Of a stretch of 64,000 nucleotides of DNA, positions 1-7,071 are shown piece after piece. Below the pieces are notes generated by a model. The model saw only the letters and a program-made list of their open reading frames with translations. It was not told the DNA's origin and did not search any database. Where the stretch lies: positions 45,846 through 109,845 of the forward strand of contig NZ_NKXO01000002.1 in NCBI RefSeq assembly GCF_002843425.1, written 5' to 3'. The number at the start of each line of letters is the position of its first letter. Within the stretch, counting starts at the first letter, position 1. A program made the translations under genes and the position numbers. The DNA is from Raineya orbicola. Lineage in GTDB: Bacteria; Bacteroidota; Bacteroidia; Cytophagales; Thermonemataceae.

Positions 1-168
1 TACCTGTGCTACTTTCTTAATGTTTCCTGCTTTTTCAATGGTCGTTTCACACATACCACAGTTACCGTAAATTTTTACGCTTTCGGTTTTAGCGTTTTTG
101 ATTTGAGCGTTACACGCTGTGAACGATAGCAATAGCGTAATTGCCATCAATATTTTTATTGATTTCAT
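1..168 (-). CDS. Heavy-metal-associated (HMA) domain lipoprotein, N-terminal part
   Basis: The gene starts at an ATG at 168 and runs off the left window edge, so only 56 residues are visible. They begin with a short charged and hydrophobic signal segment ending in a lipobox-like FTAC (Cys19), followed by a linker and GNCGMCETTIEK at about residues 35-46. The CxxC (Cys37, Cys40) in that context is the metal-binding loop of the HMA fold, which carries copper, mercury or other soft metals. By inference it is an envelope-anchored metal carrier or sensor. The Cys-rich gene lies 94 bp upstream on the same strand and no clear promoter separates them, so the two may be co-transcribed. The metal cannot be told from this fragment. 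Confidence 0.72.
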   Translation of the reverse strand, partial: MKSIKILMAITLLLSFTACNAQIKNAKTESVKIYGNCGMCETTIEKAGNIKKVAQV

Positions 169-262
169 ATTTTTAAAAATTAAATGTTTAACGAATAATA
201 GAATTTGTAAGCAAGAAAAATGCTTTCAATTAGTCAGACCTATTGCTGTCAAGGTAATAAAA

Positions 263-634
263 TTAGCCTATTTTGGGCGGTTGCCAAATTGAAAGAAAGC
301 CTGATGAATAATAGGTGTCTTGATAATAAAAGTTAGGCTTATTAACGATTATTGTAATTCCTGAAAAACCATCAAAAAAAGGAATTGTAAAGTTTGTACA
401 ATTAGTCGGACAATGACAAGCTGGGTTTCCGCATTTCCCATCACAATCTTTACTGTGTTTACCACATTGTCCTTTTTCTGTGTCGCAACAATCTTTCTTT
501 TCCGTTTCCGTATTAGATTTTTTGGTGCAAGTATTTTCTAAGTTTTCAGATTTTGACCCACAAGCATAAGTATCTGTTGGAGTCAAAGAGAAACCAATCA
601 GGGTTAATAATGCTATGTAAAAAAATCTTGTCAT
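263..634 (-). CDS. Cys-rich secreted hypothetical protein, metal-context
   Basis: A 123-residue protein with an N-terminal signal peptide (about residues 1-24) and a middle section holding ten cysteines between residues 25 and 79, several paired (CC at 49-50, CxC at 73-75) and mixed with Lys, Asp and His. This composition suggests metal chelation or a disulfide-rich exported domain. The C-terminal 40 residues are aromatic and have no Cys. No family is recognised with certainty. Its neighbour is an HMA metal-binding lipoprotein, and an SMR efflux pump lies upstream, so a role in metal or toxicant tolerance is an inference from context only. Confidence 0.6.
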   Translation of the reverse strand: MTRFFYIALLTLIGFSLTPTDTYACGSKSENLENTCTKKSNTETEKKDCCDTEKGQCGKHSKDCDGKCGNPACHCPTNCTNFTIPFFDGFSGITIIVNKPNFYYQDTYYSSGFLSIWQPPKIG

Positions 635-648
635 AATTTTTATAAACG

Positions 649-656
649 CAAAGGTA
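649..656 (-). promoter_or_regulatory. Putative -7 box of the Cys-rich gene
   Basis: On the minus strand TACCTTTG matches the Bacteroidota -7 consensus TAnnTTTG and lies 15 bp before the ATG at 634. The nearest upstream TTG is only 15 bp away, so the -33 element is not ideal. Confidence 0.45.
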
Positions 657-676
657 CAAATTTTATTCTGTCAAGC

Positions 677-733
677 GTTGGCAAAAAACAGCTCTTTTGG
701 TTTTTTGAACTTTGGCTTGCGTGTTGGCAAAAA
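677..733. repeat. Short direct repeat GTTGGCAAAAA flanking the attC-like element
   Basis: GTTGGCAAAAA occurs at 677-687 and again at 723-733 in the same orientation, 46 bp apart. Between and beyond the copies are pieces rich in ACAGC, CCAAA and AGCCGACAGC-type words. The block sits directly beside the 773-907 folded element and has no believable gene; the short open frames here have no family resemblance. It is probably part of the same mobile or cassette-associated sequence. Confidence 0.5.
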
Positions 734-772
734 CCAAATGTGCTGTTTGTGCTGTCGGCTTTTTTACAATGA

Positions 773-907
773 GGCACAACGGTTCGGGGCTTTGCGATGG
801 TGGGGCAATCGAAGCACAAATCTTCAATTTTGCACTAAAGTTCAACCGAAGAACAACCGTTGAACTTTGCAGTTTCGCCCCACTATTGCAAAACCCTTGT
901 TAGCGGC
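773..907 (-). repeat. 135-bp folded element resembling an integron attC site
   Basis: The outer arms, 775-806 and 877-904, are imperfect inverted repeats sharing a GGGGC/GCCCC core, a TTTGCRATRGTGGGGC-type arm and AAC/GTT termini. The inner arms, 837-846 and 859-868, are a perfect 10-bp inverted repeat (AAAGTTCAAC / GTTGAACTTT) with a 12-nt loop. Read on the minus strand it begins GCCGCTAAC just after the SMR stop codon and ends near GTTGTGCC, close to the attC pattern RYYYAAC...GTTRRRY. Its length and position behind a gene are those of a gene-cassette recombination site. Alternatives are a non-autonomous repeat or a complex terminator. No integrase test is possible here. Confidence 0.5.
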
Positions 908-914
908 TGGCATT

Positions 915-1244
915 TTAGTGTGCTGCTGATTTTGAGAAAAAATTTATTACGATAACTCCTGTCACAATTAAAATAATTCCAATAATTGCTGGAATGTCTA
1001 ACGATTGCTTAAATACCACAACCGAAATTATAGCTGTCAAGACAATTCCTAAACCACCCCAAATTGCATAAGCTATTCCCAAAGGAATGGATTTTAAAGC
1101 TTGCGATAAAAAGAAAAAGGAAGCAATATATGCCACAATTGTTATCGCTGTTGGCAATAATTTTGAAAAACCGTCTGATGCTTTCATAAAGCTCGAACCT
1201 ACAACTTCAAGTACGATTGCTAATGATAAAAATAAATATTTCAT
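915..1244 (-). CDS. Small multidrug resistance (SMR) efflux protein, EmrE/QacE type
   Basis: The 109-residue length is typical of the family, with four hydrophobic segments (about 2-20, 32-50, 57-77, 83-102). The essential membrane carboxylate is present as Glu13 in LAIVLEVVGSSFMK, and Tyr39 and Trp62 within GIAYAIWGGLG match the substrate-pathway residues of EmrE. It should export quaternary ammonium or other cationic compounds from the cytoplasm in exchange for protons, as an inner-membrane dimer. SMR genes are classic integron cassettes, which fits the attC-like element starting right after its stop. A perfect TAnnTTTG promoter box and a Crp/Fnr-type palindrome lie upstream, between it and the regulator gene. 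Confidence 0.93.
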   Translation of the reverse strand: MKYLFLSLAIVLEVVGSSFMKASDGFSKLLPTAITIVAYIASFFFLSQALKSIPLGIAYAIWGGLGIVLTAIISVVVFKQSLDIPAIIGIILIVTGVIVINFFSKSAAH

Positions 1245-1266
1245 TGTTCTTTTGTTTTAACTGATG

Positions 1267-1310
1267 CAAAGATACAAAAATTAAAAAGTGCTTTTTTTGA
1301 CAAATGTCAA
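1267..1310 (-). promoter_or_regulatory. SMR promoter with a Crp/Fnr-type palindrome at about -40
   Basis: The -7 box TATCTTTG lies at 1274-1267 on the minus strand. There is no well-spaced -33 TTG. Instead the perfect palindrome TTGACATTTGTCAA (1297-1310, half-sites TTGAC-N4-GTCAA) is centred about 40 bp before the expected start of transcription. This is the class II activator position for Crp/Fnr proteins, and the neighbouring gene encodes one, so local activation of the pump gene is likely. Confidence 0.6.
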
Positions 1311-1315
1311 AATCG

Positions 1316-1876
1316 TTATTTCTTTCTAATACGGCTCAATGTTTCTTGCGAAATACCCAAATAAGAAGCAATATGTCCTAAAGAAATTCTTTGCAAAGCT
1401 TCGGGTTGGTTTTTCAAAAGCCAATGATAACGCTGTTCTGCGGTATGTGTTTGTAATAAAAAAGAACGTTCCTCTAAAATTTTGCAATATTCTTCTGCCA
1501 TTTTTCTACCAATCGTATTCATTTCCTGCGATGATTTGTAGAAACTTTCAAGGTCATTGCTTGAGATATAATATAAAGTGGTGTCTTCTAAAAACTGAAT
1601 GTTTTCAATTGAAGGTTGGCTAAAAAATAATGGCATTACTGAACCTAAAATTCCGCTCTCAAAACCAAACCAAACATTAATTTCTCTTTCATTGATATTA
1701 TAAAACGAACGAACAAGCCCTTTTTCAATTACGAATAAACTTGAAACAATTTGTCCTTCTTTGAGCAAAAAATCGCCTTTTTGTTTTATCAGACTTTTAA
1801 TTTTTTCGTTAAGTTCTGTTTCGATTTCAGAGGTCAGATTTCCGTATTTTTTAAGTTGTTTTATGAGAGGGTTCAT
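1316..1876 (-). CDS. Crp/Fnr-family transcriptional regulator
   Basis: A 186-residue protein with an N-terminal cyclic-nucleotide-binding-like beta-roll (about 20-115, with LLKEGQIVSSLFVIEKGLVR) and a C-terminal winged helix (about 145-186) whose recognition helix reads ASYLGISQETLSRIRKK. There are no Fnr-type N-terminal cysteines, so it probably does not bind an iron-sulfur cluster. The effector is unknown. It is transcribed toward the SMR gene, and the TTGAC-N4-GTCAA palindrome between them is a plausible target. A good promoter (TTG-N20-TATATTTG) lies upstream at 1955-1925. The 5' leader contains the GTTAGCGGC motif that mirrors the end of the attC-like element. Confidence 0.9.
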   Translation of the reverse strand: MNPLIKQLKKYGNLTSEIETELNEKIKSLIKQKGDFLLKEGQIVSSLFVIEKGLVRSFYNINEREINVWFGFESGILGSVMPLFFSQPSIENIQFLEDTTLYYISSNDLESFYKSSQEMNTIGRKMAEEYCKILEERSFLLQTHTAEQRYHWLLKNQPEALQRISLGHIASYLGISQETLSRIRKK

Positions 1877-1924
1877 TCTTTGTACGGTGTTGGTTTATGC
1901 TTGCCGCTAACTTATAAATATACG

Positions 1925-1955
1925 CAAATATACAAGTATATTTTTGAAATTCCAA
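1925..1955 (-). promoter_or_regulatory. Promoter of the crp-like gene
   Basis: On the minus strand TTG (1955-1953), a 20-bp spacer and TATATTTG (1932-1925) match the Bacteroidota sigma-ABfr consensus exactly. The start of transcription should fall near 1920. The leader then passes through GTTAGCGGC (1911-1903) before the ATG at 1876, so the promoter lies outside the presumed cassette boundary. Confidence 0.65.
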
Positions 1956-2056
1956 AAAAACGAAAAAATTTTCTTTATTCAAAATCAAAATAGTTATACA
2001 AAAAAGAAACACATAGATGAAACTTTTTCAAACAGGCAGGGCAATATTTAGACAAT

Positions 2057-2173
2057 TCAATTACGCAGTGCTATTTTTGTGTAGCGGACTGTCGTTTTGA
2101 AGTCTTATTATCCTAAAAGTTCTTGGATAAATCGAATATCTGCTCTTATTTTGGCAAAAACTTTCTGTATCTA
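2057..2173 (-). pseudogene. Decayed C-terminus of a tyrosine recombinase (integrase)
   Basis: In one minus-strand frame the sequence reads ADIRFIQELLG, then two stop codons where His-Asn would be expected, then DFKTTVRYTKIALRN and a stop at 2059-2057. This is the C-terminal signature of tyrosine recombinases (xDIRxIQELLGHxxxKTTxxYT), including the catalytic Tyr codon at 2083-2081. The box with the second catalytic His (LLGH) is destroyed, and upstream the frame is broken by more stops, so no functional enzyme remains. It is not a copy of the intact recombinase at 23042, which reads ADLNAIKEILG at this place. Confidence 0.6.
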
Positions 2174-2386
2174 ATTTAATTAAAAATATCTTTTTAAATA
2201 AGCCAGATAAGAAAATGAACCCTTAACGTATTAAGATAAATAGCTGCTTGCTAATTACTTTGGGGTTAACATACCGAGAAAATTGCTTGAAAAGTGAGAT
2301 ACATTCCAAAAATACTTAGAAATTTGGGTCAACGAAAACTTTTGCAATAATACTTTCGTTAATTAGAAGCTGAAAAAACAATTTTT
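2174..2386. other. AT-rich intergenic stretch with nothing recognised
   Basis: Between the integrase remnant and the gene at 2387 no open frame, RNA gene or repeat could be supported. A weak -7-like TACTTTCG occurs near 2351-2358 but misses the consensus. Confidence 0.4.
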
Positions 2387-3025
2387 ATGAAACTTACAAA
2401 AACTTTCTGGATAATTTTCTTGTTGGGATTTACTTTGCAAATACAAGCCCAACAGATTATTCTAACAGGTATGCTCATTGATAAAGAAAGCAAAGCACCT
2501 GTATCGGGGGTACGAGTAATAAATTACACTGCTAGTCGTGGTACAATTTCTAATGATAAAGGAATATTTAGTTTACGTGTAAATGCAGGCGATAGCCTTG
2601 TCATTCGTTCTGTTAATTACCGAACTGCCTTTTACAAAGTACCTACTAATCAGGAAGAGGCTTATTCGGTTGTTTTACCTTTGGAGGAAGCCGTAGAAAC
2701 CATTGCTCCTATTCAGGTTTTTCCTTATTCCGATGAGCATACTTTCCGAGAGGCATTTTTGAACATGGAAACCGAAACTGAAGAGACAAAGGCTATGCGA
2801 GAAAATTTAGACAAAGGCAAAATGTTAGATGCTTCTCGTCAGATGGCTCAAGATGGTCAAAATGCCTCCCAACAACAACTACAAATGCAATCAATGAAGC
2901 CTGTAACTAATAGTTCCTTACCTACACTTAATATTTTCAGTCCTTCGGCTTGGCGAGAGTTCAAAAGACAACTGAAAGAAAGTAAAAATAAAAAAGAAAG
3001 GCAAGAAAAAAACTATAAGAACTAA
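2387..3025 (+). CDS. Exported protein with a carboxypeptidase-regulatory-like domain
   Basis: A 212-residue protein. Residues 1-21 form a signal peptide ending QAQ. Residues 22-100 match the CarboxypepD_reg-like beta-sandwich found at the N-terminus of many Bacteroidota outer-membrane proteins (ILTGMLIDKESKAPVSGV, then ISNDKGIFSLRVNAGDSL). Here it is not followed by a TonB-dependent receptor barrel. The remaining hundred residues are polar, Gln- and Met-rich, probably helical, ending in a basic tail. It probably sits in the periplasm or on the surface; its specific role is unknown. It converges with purQ. Confidence 0.75.
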   Translation: MKLTKTFWIIFLLGFTLQIQAQQIILTGMLIDKESKAPVSGVRVINYTASRGTISNDKGIFSLRVNAGDSLVIRSVNYRTAFYKVPTNQEEAYSVVLPLEEAVETIAPIQVFPYSDEHTFREAFLNMETETEETKAMRENLDKGKMLDASRQMAQDGQNASQQQLQMQSMKPVTNSSLPTLNIFSPSAWREFKRQLKESKNKKERQEKNYKN

Positions 3026-3056
3026 GAAAACCTTAATTTTTTGAACGTAAGTAGTT

Positions 3057-3086
3057 AAAAAAAACTATCTCACAGCGAGATAGTTT
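3057..3086 (-). terminator. Intrinsic terminator of purQ
   Basis: A perfect 10-bp stem (AAACTATCTC at 3062-3071, GAGATAGTTT at 3077-3086, 5-nt loop) is followed on the minus strand by eight T. The purQ stop codon lies at the loop and stem edge, so the hairpin begins inside the coding sequence. Confidence 0.8.
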
Positions 3087-3759
3087 CAATAATGCTTTTG
3101 AGTAAAAATTCGCCGTCAGTATTTCCAAGCAGAGCATTGGAGGCTCTTTCAGGGTGAGGCATCATTCCCATAACATTGCCCTTTTTGTTGCAAATACCTG
3201 CGATGTTTTCCAAAGAGCCATTAGGGTTAGCGTCTTTGGTGATATTTCCGTTTTCATCACAATACCTGAAAATTACTTGTCCATTGGCTAAAATTTCTTG
3301 TAGCTCTTTTTCGGGGGCATAGAAGCGTCCTTCGCCGTGGGCAATAGGAATTTTGTAGGCTTTTTTGCGAGGTAATTTATAAGTAATGAGTGTATCATCG
3401 TTTTGTGGGCGAATAAATACGTTTTTGCAAATGTATTTTTGTGAAGTGTTTTTAAGCAAAACACCGGGCAAAAGTCCCGCTTCGGTAAGTATCTGAAAGC
3501 CGTTGCAAATGCCTAAAACAAAGCCCCCTTTTTCAGCAAAATCAACAATTTCACTCATAATAGGCGAAAAGCGAGCAATTGCCCCTGTACGCAGATAATC
3601 TCCATACGAAAAACCGCCAGGTAAGACAATAAAATCACAGCCCTGTAAGTTTTTTTCTTTGTGCCAAAGTTTCACGACTTTTTGCCCTAAATTTTCAAGG
3701 GCATCAACCATATCGTCATCGCAATTAGAGCCGGGAAAAACAACTACACCAAATTTCAT
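3070..3759 (-). CDS. purQ: Phosphoribosylformylglycinamidine synthase subunit I
   Basis: A 229-residue class I glutamine amidotransferase that supplies ammonia to PurL in the fourth step of purine synthesis. The nucleophile is Cys85 in VLGICNGFQ, and the His/Glu pair is in MPHPERAS (about His202 and Glu204). The open frame continues upstream of 3759 for 56 more codons, but that part is not PurQ-like and runs into the divergent aroQ. The ATG at 3759 gives the canonical start [14 protein letters not shown] and the usual family length. PurS and PurL are not in the window. Confidence 0.95.
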   Translation of the reverse strand: MKFGVVVFPGSNCDDDMVDALENLGQKVVKLWHKEKNLQGCDFIVLPGGFSYGDYLRTGAIARFSPIMSEIVDFAEKGGFVLGICNGFQILTEAGLLPGVLLKNTSQKYICKNVFIRPQNDDTLITYKLPRKKAYKIPIAHGEGRFYAPEKELQEILANGQVIFRYCDENGNITKDANPNGSLENIAGICNKKGNVMGMMPHPERASNALLGNTDGEFLLKSIIETISL

Positions 3760-3861
3760 TGCCGAAAAAATTTTTTCGCAATATACAGAAATCCGAATTT
3801 TATGCGGAAATTTAAGGCAAATTTTCAAGCAATTTTTTTCTTGTTTTTGTGTTAATAGCTT

Positions 3862-4287
3862 ATGTCTATGCAAATAGAAATTGTCAATGGGGCAAACCTG
3901 AACCTTTTGGGCAAAAGAGAACCGCATATCTACGGCTCGGAAACTTTTGAGGCATATTTGGAAAAGTTACGGGAAAAATACCCACAAGTAGAAATTGGTT
4001 ACTTTCAATCAAATATTGAAGGTGAGCTTATCAATCGTTTGCACGAAGTAGGTTTTTCGGCAAAAGGTATTATCTTGAATGCAGGAGCATATACGCACAC
4101 TTCCATTGCCCTTGCTGATGCTATTCGGTCTATAAAAACGCCTGTGATAGAAGTACATATTTCTAATATTTTTGCTCGCGAGCCTTTTCGCCACAAGAGT
4201 TATATTTCTATGGTTTCGGTAGGAATTATTTCGGGCTTGGGCTTGCAGGGCTATGATTTGGCAATTGAATATTTTTTGAATTCTTGA
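3862..4287 (+). CDS. aroQ: 3-dehydroquinate dehydratase, type II
   Basis: A 141-residue protein of usual size for the dodecameric type II enzyme, which converts 3-dehydroquinate to 3-dehydroshikimate in the shikimate pathway. It shows [13 protein letters not shown] at residues 9-21, the active-site Arg19 and Tyr24, NAGAYTHTS at 73-81, and His99 within EVHISN. It is divergent from purQ and is followed 13 bp later by rdgB, with which it is probably co-transcribed. Confidence 0.95.
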   Translation: MSMQIEIVNGANLNLLGKREPHIYGSETFEAYLEKLREKYPQVEIGYFQSNIEGELINRLHEVGFSAKGIILNAGAYTHTSIALADAIRSIKTPVIEVHISNIFAREPFRHKSYISMVSVGIISGLGLQGYDLAIEYFLNS

Positions 4288-4300
4288 ATTTTTCATAAAA

Positions 4301-4888
4301 ATGAAAATTTGTTTTGCAACTAATAATCAGCATAAAATTGCAGAAGTACAAGCGATTGTCGGTAATCAATTTGAGTTAGTTTCGCTTGCAGAAATTGGCT
4401 GTTTGGAAGAACTCCCTGAAACGGGGAACACATTAGAAGAAAATTCAGCCCAAAAAGCTGAATATGTTTGGCACAAATATCAAATTCCTTGTTTTGCCGA
4501 TGATAGCGGTTTGGAAGTAGAAGCTCTTGCGAATGCACCTGGCGTGTATTCGGCACGCTATGCGGGTTTGCCTAAAAATGATGAAAAAAATATTGCTTTG
4601 CTTTTACAAAACTTGCAAAACCAGCCCAATCGTAAAGCCCAATTTCGGACTTGCATTACGCTTATTACTGCAAAAGGAAAGTGGCAATTTGAAGGCATTG
4701 TAAAAGGGGAGATTTTGCAAGAAAAACGAGGTTCAGGAGGTTTCGGCTATGACCCTGTGTTTTTGCCTGAGGGCTATAAGCAAACTTTCGCTGAAATGTC
4801 TGTACAAGATAAAAATGCAATTAGTCATAGGGCTATAGCTGTCAGAAAATTAGCAGATTTCTTGCAGGCTAATCCGTATATTTTCTGA
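4301..4888 (+). CDS. rdgB: Non-canonical purine NTP pyrophosphatase (RdgB/HAM1)
   Basis: A 195-residue member of the HAM1 family that hydrolyses ITP, dITP and XTP to monophosphates, keeping damaged purines out of nucleic acids. The family signatures are present: TNNQHKIAEV (substrate loop, residues 7-16), ADDSGLEVEAL with the metal-binding acidic residues (about 66-76), and GSGGFGYDPVF near 145. It lies between aroQ and lgt with short spacing, which suggests a housekeeping operon. Confidence 0.95.
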   Translation: MKICFATNNQHKIAEVQAIVGNQFELVSLAEIGCLEELPETGNTLEENSAQKAEYVWHKYQIPCFADDSGLEVEALANAPGVYSARYAGLPKNDEKNIALLLQNLQNQPNRKAQFRTCITLITAKGKWQFEGIVKGEILQEKRGSGGFGYDPVFLPEGYKQTFAEMSVQDKNAISHRAIAVRKLADFLQANPYIF

Positions 4889-4947
4889 AAGATTTGCCTT
4901 TTGACTATTTTTTTTCAAACTTTGAGGCAAAATCAAAAAAAAGATCA

Positions 4948-6054
4948 ATGCTTTCCTATATTATTTGGAACATTCACCCCGAATTTATCCGAATTGGTGA
5001 TATCCGAGCCGCTTGGTACGGCTTGCTTTTTGCTTTGGCTTTCCTGGCGGGTCAGTATGTTTTAGGGAAAATTTTCAAAATTGAAGGCAAAACTGAAGAC
5101 GATTTAGCGACTTTTTCGTTCTATGTTATCATTGCTACCGTAGTAGGAGCAAGGCTCGGACACGTGCTTTTCTATCAACCTGACTATTATTTTGCCCACC
5201 CACTTGATATTCTCAAGGTTTGGGAAGGCGGGCTTGCCAGCCACGGTGCCGCTATCGGTATTTTACTTGCTGTGTATTTTTTCAGTCGTAAATATAAAGT
5301 TTCGTATTTGTGGATTTTAGATAGACTTGTAATAGTAGTAGCTCTGGGAGGTTGTTTCATACGCTTGGGTAACTTGATGAACTCTGAAATTATCGGAAAG
5401 CCTTCTAATGTGCCTTTTGCTTTTGTTTTCGCTAATCGTTGGATTGATAATGCTTTAGAAAGCTACGAAGAAAGCTATCAGATAGGCTACAAACGAAATT
5501 TCACAGAAAAAGCAGATTTCAAAGATACAACTCTCAATGGTATTAAACTTGTACCTTTGCAGGTGCATACCTATTTTGACGCTGAAAAGACCTCTGAAAG
5601 CGAAGCTAAGCAGTTTTTACAGATGAATATCCCTGTCATAGCAACTAAAAACAAAGATGTAGCCGAACATATTGTATTGAGTTCCAATCCTAAATTTCAA
5701 ACTATTGAAAAAGATAAAGAAATTCAGATAAGTTGGCAGGCTTATGGTGTGCCTCGCCACCCTTCGCAACTTTATGAAAGTATTTCCAGTTTGCTTTTAT
5801 TCATTTTTTTACTTGCCTTGTACTACCGTTACAAACAAAAAACCCCTGAAGGCTTGATTTTTGGACTTTTTTTGATTATCTTGTTTTCGCTAAGATTTTT
5901 GTACGAATTTCTGAAAGAAAACCAAGTAGAAGGTGAAAATGCTATACAACAAGCTATACAACTAAATTTAGGGCAATTGCTGAGTATTCCTTTTGTACTT
6001 GTAGGTATTTGGCTTCTGGTGCGTCTGAAAACAACTAAAAAAATAGCTGTATGA
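4948..6054 (+). CDS. lgt: Prolipoprotein diacylglyceryl transferase
   Basis: A 368-residue inner-membrane enzyme that moves diacylglycerol from phosphatidylglycerol to the lipobox cysteine of prolipoproteins. It shows HGAAIGI after GGLAS, the Lgt signature RLGNLMNSEIIGKP and VPRHPSQLYE, with seven or so membrane segments. About 100 residues, mostly soluble and charged, separate the signature from VPRHPSQ; this periplasmic insertion makes the protein longer than the proteobacterial enzyme. The ATG at 4948 is preferred over an in-frame TTG 54 bp upstream. It overlaps amn by four bases (ATGA). Confidence 0.93.
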   Translation: MLSYIIWNIHPEFIRIGDIRAAWYGLLFALAFLAGQYVLGKIFKIEGKTEDDLATFSFYVIIATVVGARLGHVLFYQPDYYFAHPLDILKVWEGGLASHGAAIGILLAVYFFSRKYKVSYLWILDRLVIVVALGGCFIRLGNLMNSEIIGKPSNVPFAFVFANRWIDNALESYEESYQIGYKRNFTEKADFKDTTLNGIKLVPLQVHTYFDAEKTSESEAKQFLQMNIPVIATKNKDVAEHIVLSSNPKFQTIEKDKEIQISWQAYGVPRHPSQLYESISSLLLFIFLLALYYRYKQKTPEGLIFGLFLIILFSLRFLYEFLKENQVEGENAIQQAIQLNLGQLLSIPFVLVGIWLLVRLKTTKKIAV

Positions 6055-6824
6055 AAACCAAAGAAGAAATTGTACGCGATTGGCTACCACGTTATACGGG
6101 AATGCCATTAGAACTTTTCCGTCCTTATATTTTGCTCACCAACTTTCGCAATTACGTAGATATGTTTGCCGAAAAATTTAATGCACCTATCTATGGCGAA
6201 GAGAAACCTATGCAAGCCGTAAGTAGCGATGAACTTACGCTTATCAATTTTGGTATGGGCAGTGCAATGGCGGCAACGGTGATGGACTTGCTTTTGGCAG
6301 TTGCCCCCAAGGCGGTTTTATTTTTGGGTAAATGTGGTGGGCTGAAACGCAAAACCCAAGTAGGCGATATGATTTTACCTATTGCCGCTATACGTGGCGA
6401 GGGCACGAGTGCCGAATATATGCCCCCCGAAGTGCCGTCTTTGCCTTCATTCCGTTTGCTTCGTTCGGTTTCCTCAATGATAAAAAAACACGAGTTGGAC
6501 TACTGGACTGGCACCGTTTATACTACCAATCGTCGTGTGTGGGAACACGATGAGGAGTTCAAAGAATATTTGCGTAAAATTCGTGCCGCCGCTATTGATA
6601 TGGAAACTGCTACGATTTTCACCGTTGGTTTTATCAATGAAATTCCACGTGGGGCTTTGCTACTTGTTTCCGATAACCCGATGATTCCCGAAGGGGTAAA
6701 AACCAGTGAAAGTGATAAAAAAGTTACTGCTCAATTTGTAGAAAAGCATTTACAAATTGGTATAGATGCTCTTTTAGAACTGGCTCATTCAGGAGAATCG
6801 GTAAAACATTTGAGGTGGGATTAA
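6051..6824 (+). CDS. amn: AMP nucleosidase
   Basis: A 257-residue nucleoside-phosphorylase-fold protein that splits AMP into adenine and ribose 5-phosphate. It shows NFGMGSAMAA, FLGKCGGLK and AAAIDMETATIF, where the Glu of DMETA contacts the ribose in this superfamily, and SDNPMIPEGVKT near the end. It lacks the long N-terminal domain of the E. coli enzyme, as in the short Bacteroidota form. It is translationally coupled to lgt. A more general purine phosphorylase activity cannot be excluded by eye. Confidence 0.88.
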   Translation: MKTKEEIVRDWLPRYTGMPLELFRPYILLTNFRNYVDMFAEKFNAPIYGEEKPMQAVSSDELTLINFGMGSAMAATVMDLLLAVAPKAVLFLGKCGGLKRKTQVGDMILPIAAIRGEGTSAEYMPPEVPSLPSFRLLRSVSSMIKKHELDYWTGTVYTTNRRVWEHDEEFKEYLRKIRAAAIDMETATIFTVGFINEIPRGALLLVSDNPMIPEGVKTSESDKKVTAQFVEKHLQIGIDALLELAHSGESVKHLRWD

Positions 6825-6837
6825 ATTAAGTTGGCTT

Positions 6838-7071
6838 ATGGAAGTGAAAGTTTTGCACATAGACCCTGAAATTTTAGGTGGTACTCCTGTTTTTTATGGC
6901 ACAAGAGTACCTATAAAAAACCTCTTTGATTATTTGGAAACAGGGGAAACCATTGAAACTTTTTTAGAAGATTTTGAGGGAGTAAAAAGAGAACAGGTCA
7001 TAAAATTATTGGAAACTTCACAAAAACTCATAGAGTCATCAACAGCTATTCTTTATGAGAATCTTACTTGA
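6838..7071 (+). CDS. DUF433 antitoxin-like protein
   Basis: A 77-residue small protein. The DUF433 hallmark I-x-G-T-P-x-x-x-G-T-R-V-P is present as ILGGTPVFYGTRVPIK, followed by a helix-turn-helix-like region (LFDYLETGETIETFLEDFEGV). DUF433 proteins usually pair with DUF5615 PIN-like proteins as toxin-antitoxin modules, with this partner binding DNA and neutralising the toxin. The next gene overlaps it by 17 bp and is exactly such a partner. It follows amn by 13 bp, so the module has attached itself to a housekeeping operon. Confidence 0.85.
   Translation: MEVKVLHIDPEILGGTPVFYGTRVPIKNLFDYLETGETIETFLEDFEGVKREQVIKLLETSQKLIESSTAILYENLT

Noticed and set aside
678..903. Short plus-strand frames within the attC-like region
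   Set aside because: They cover the inverted repeats, have no start context or promoter, and the predicted peptides are Cys/Asn-rich noise.
3760..3927. N-terminal extension of PurQ
   Set aside because: Upstream residues are not PurQ-like and overlap the divergent aroQ; the ATG at 3759 gives the canonical start.
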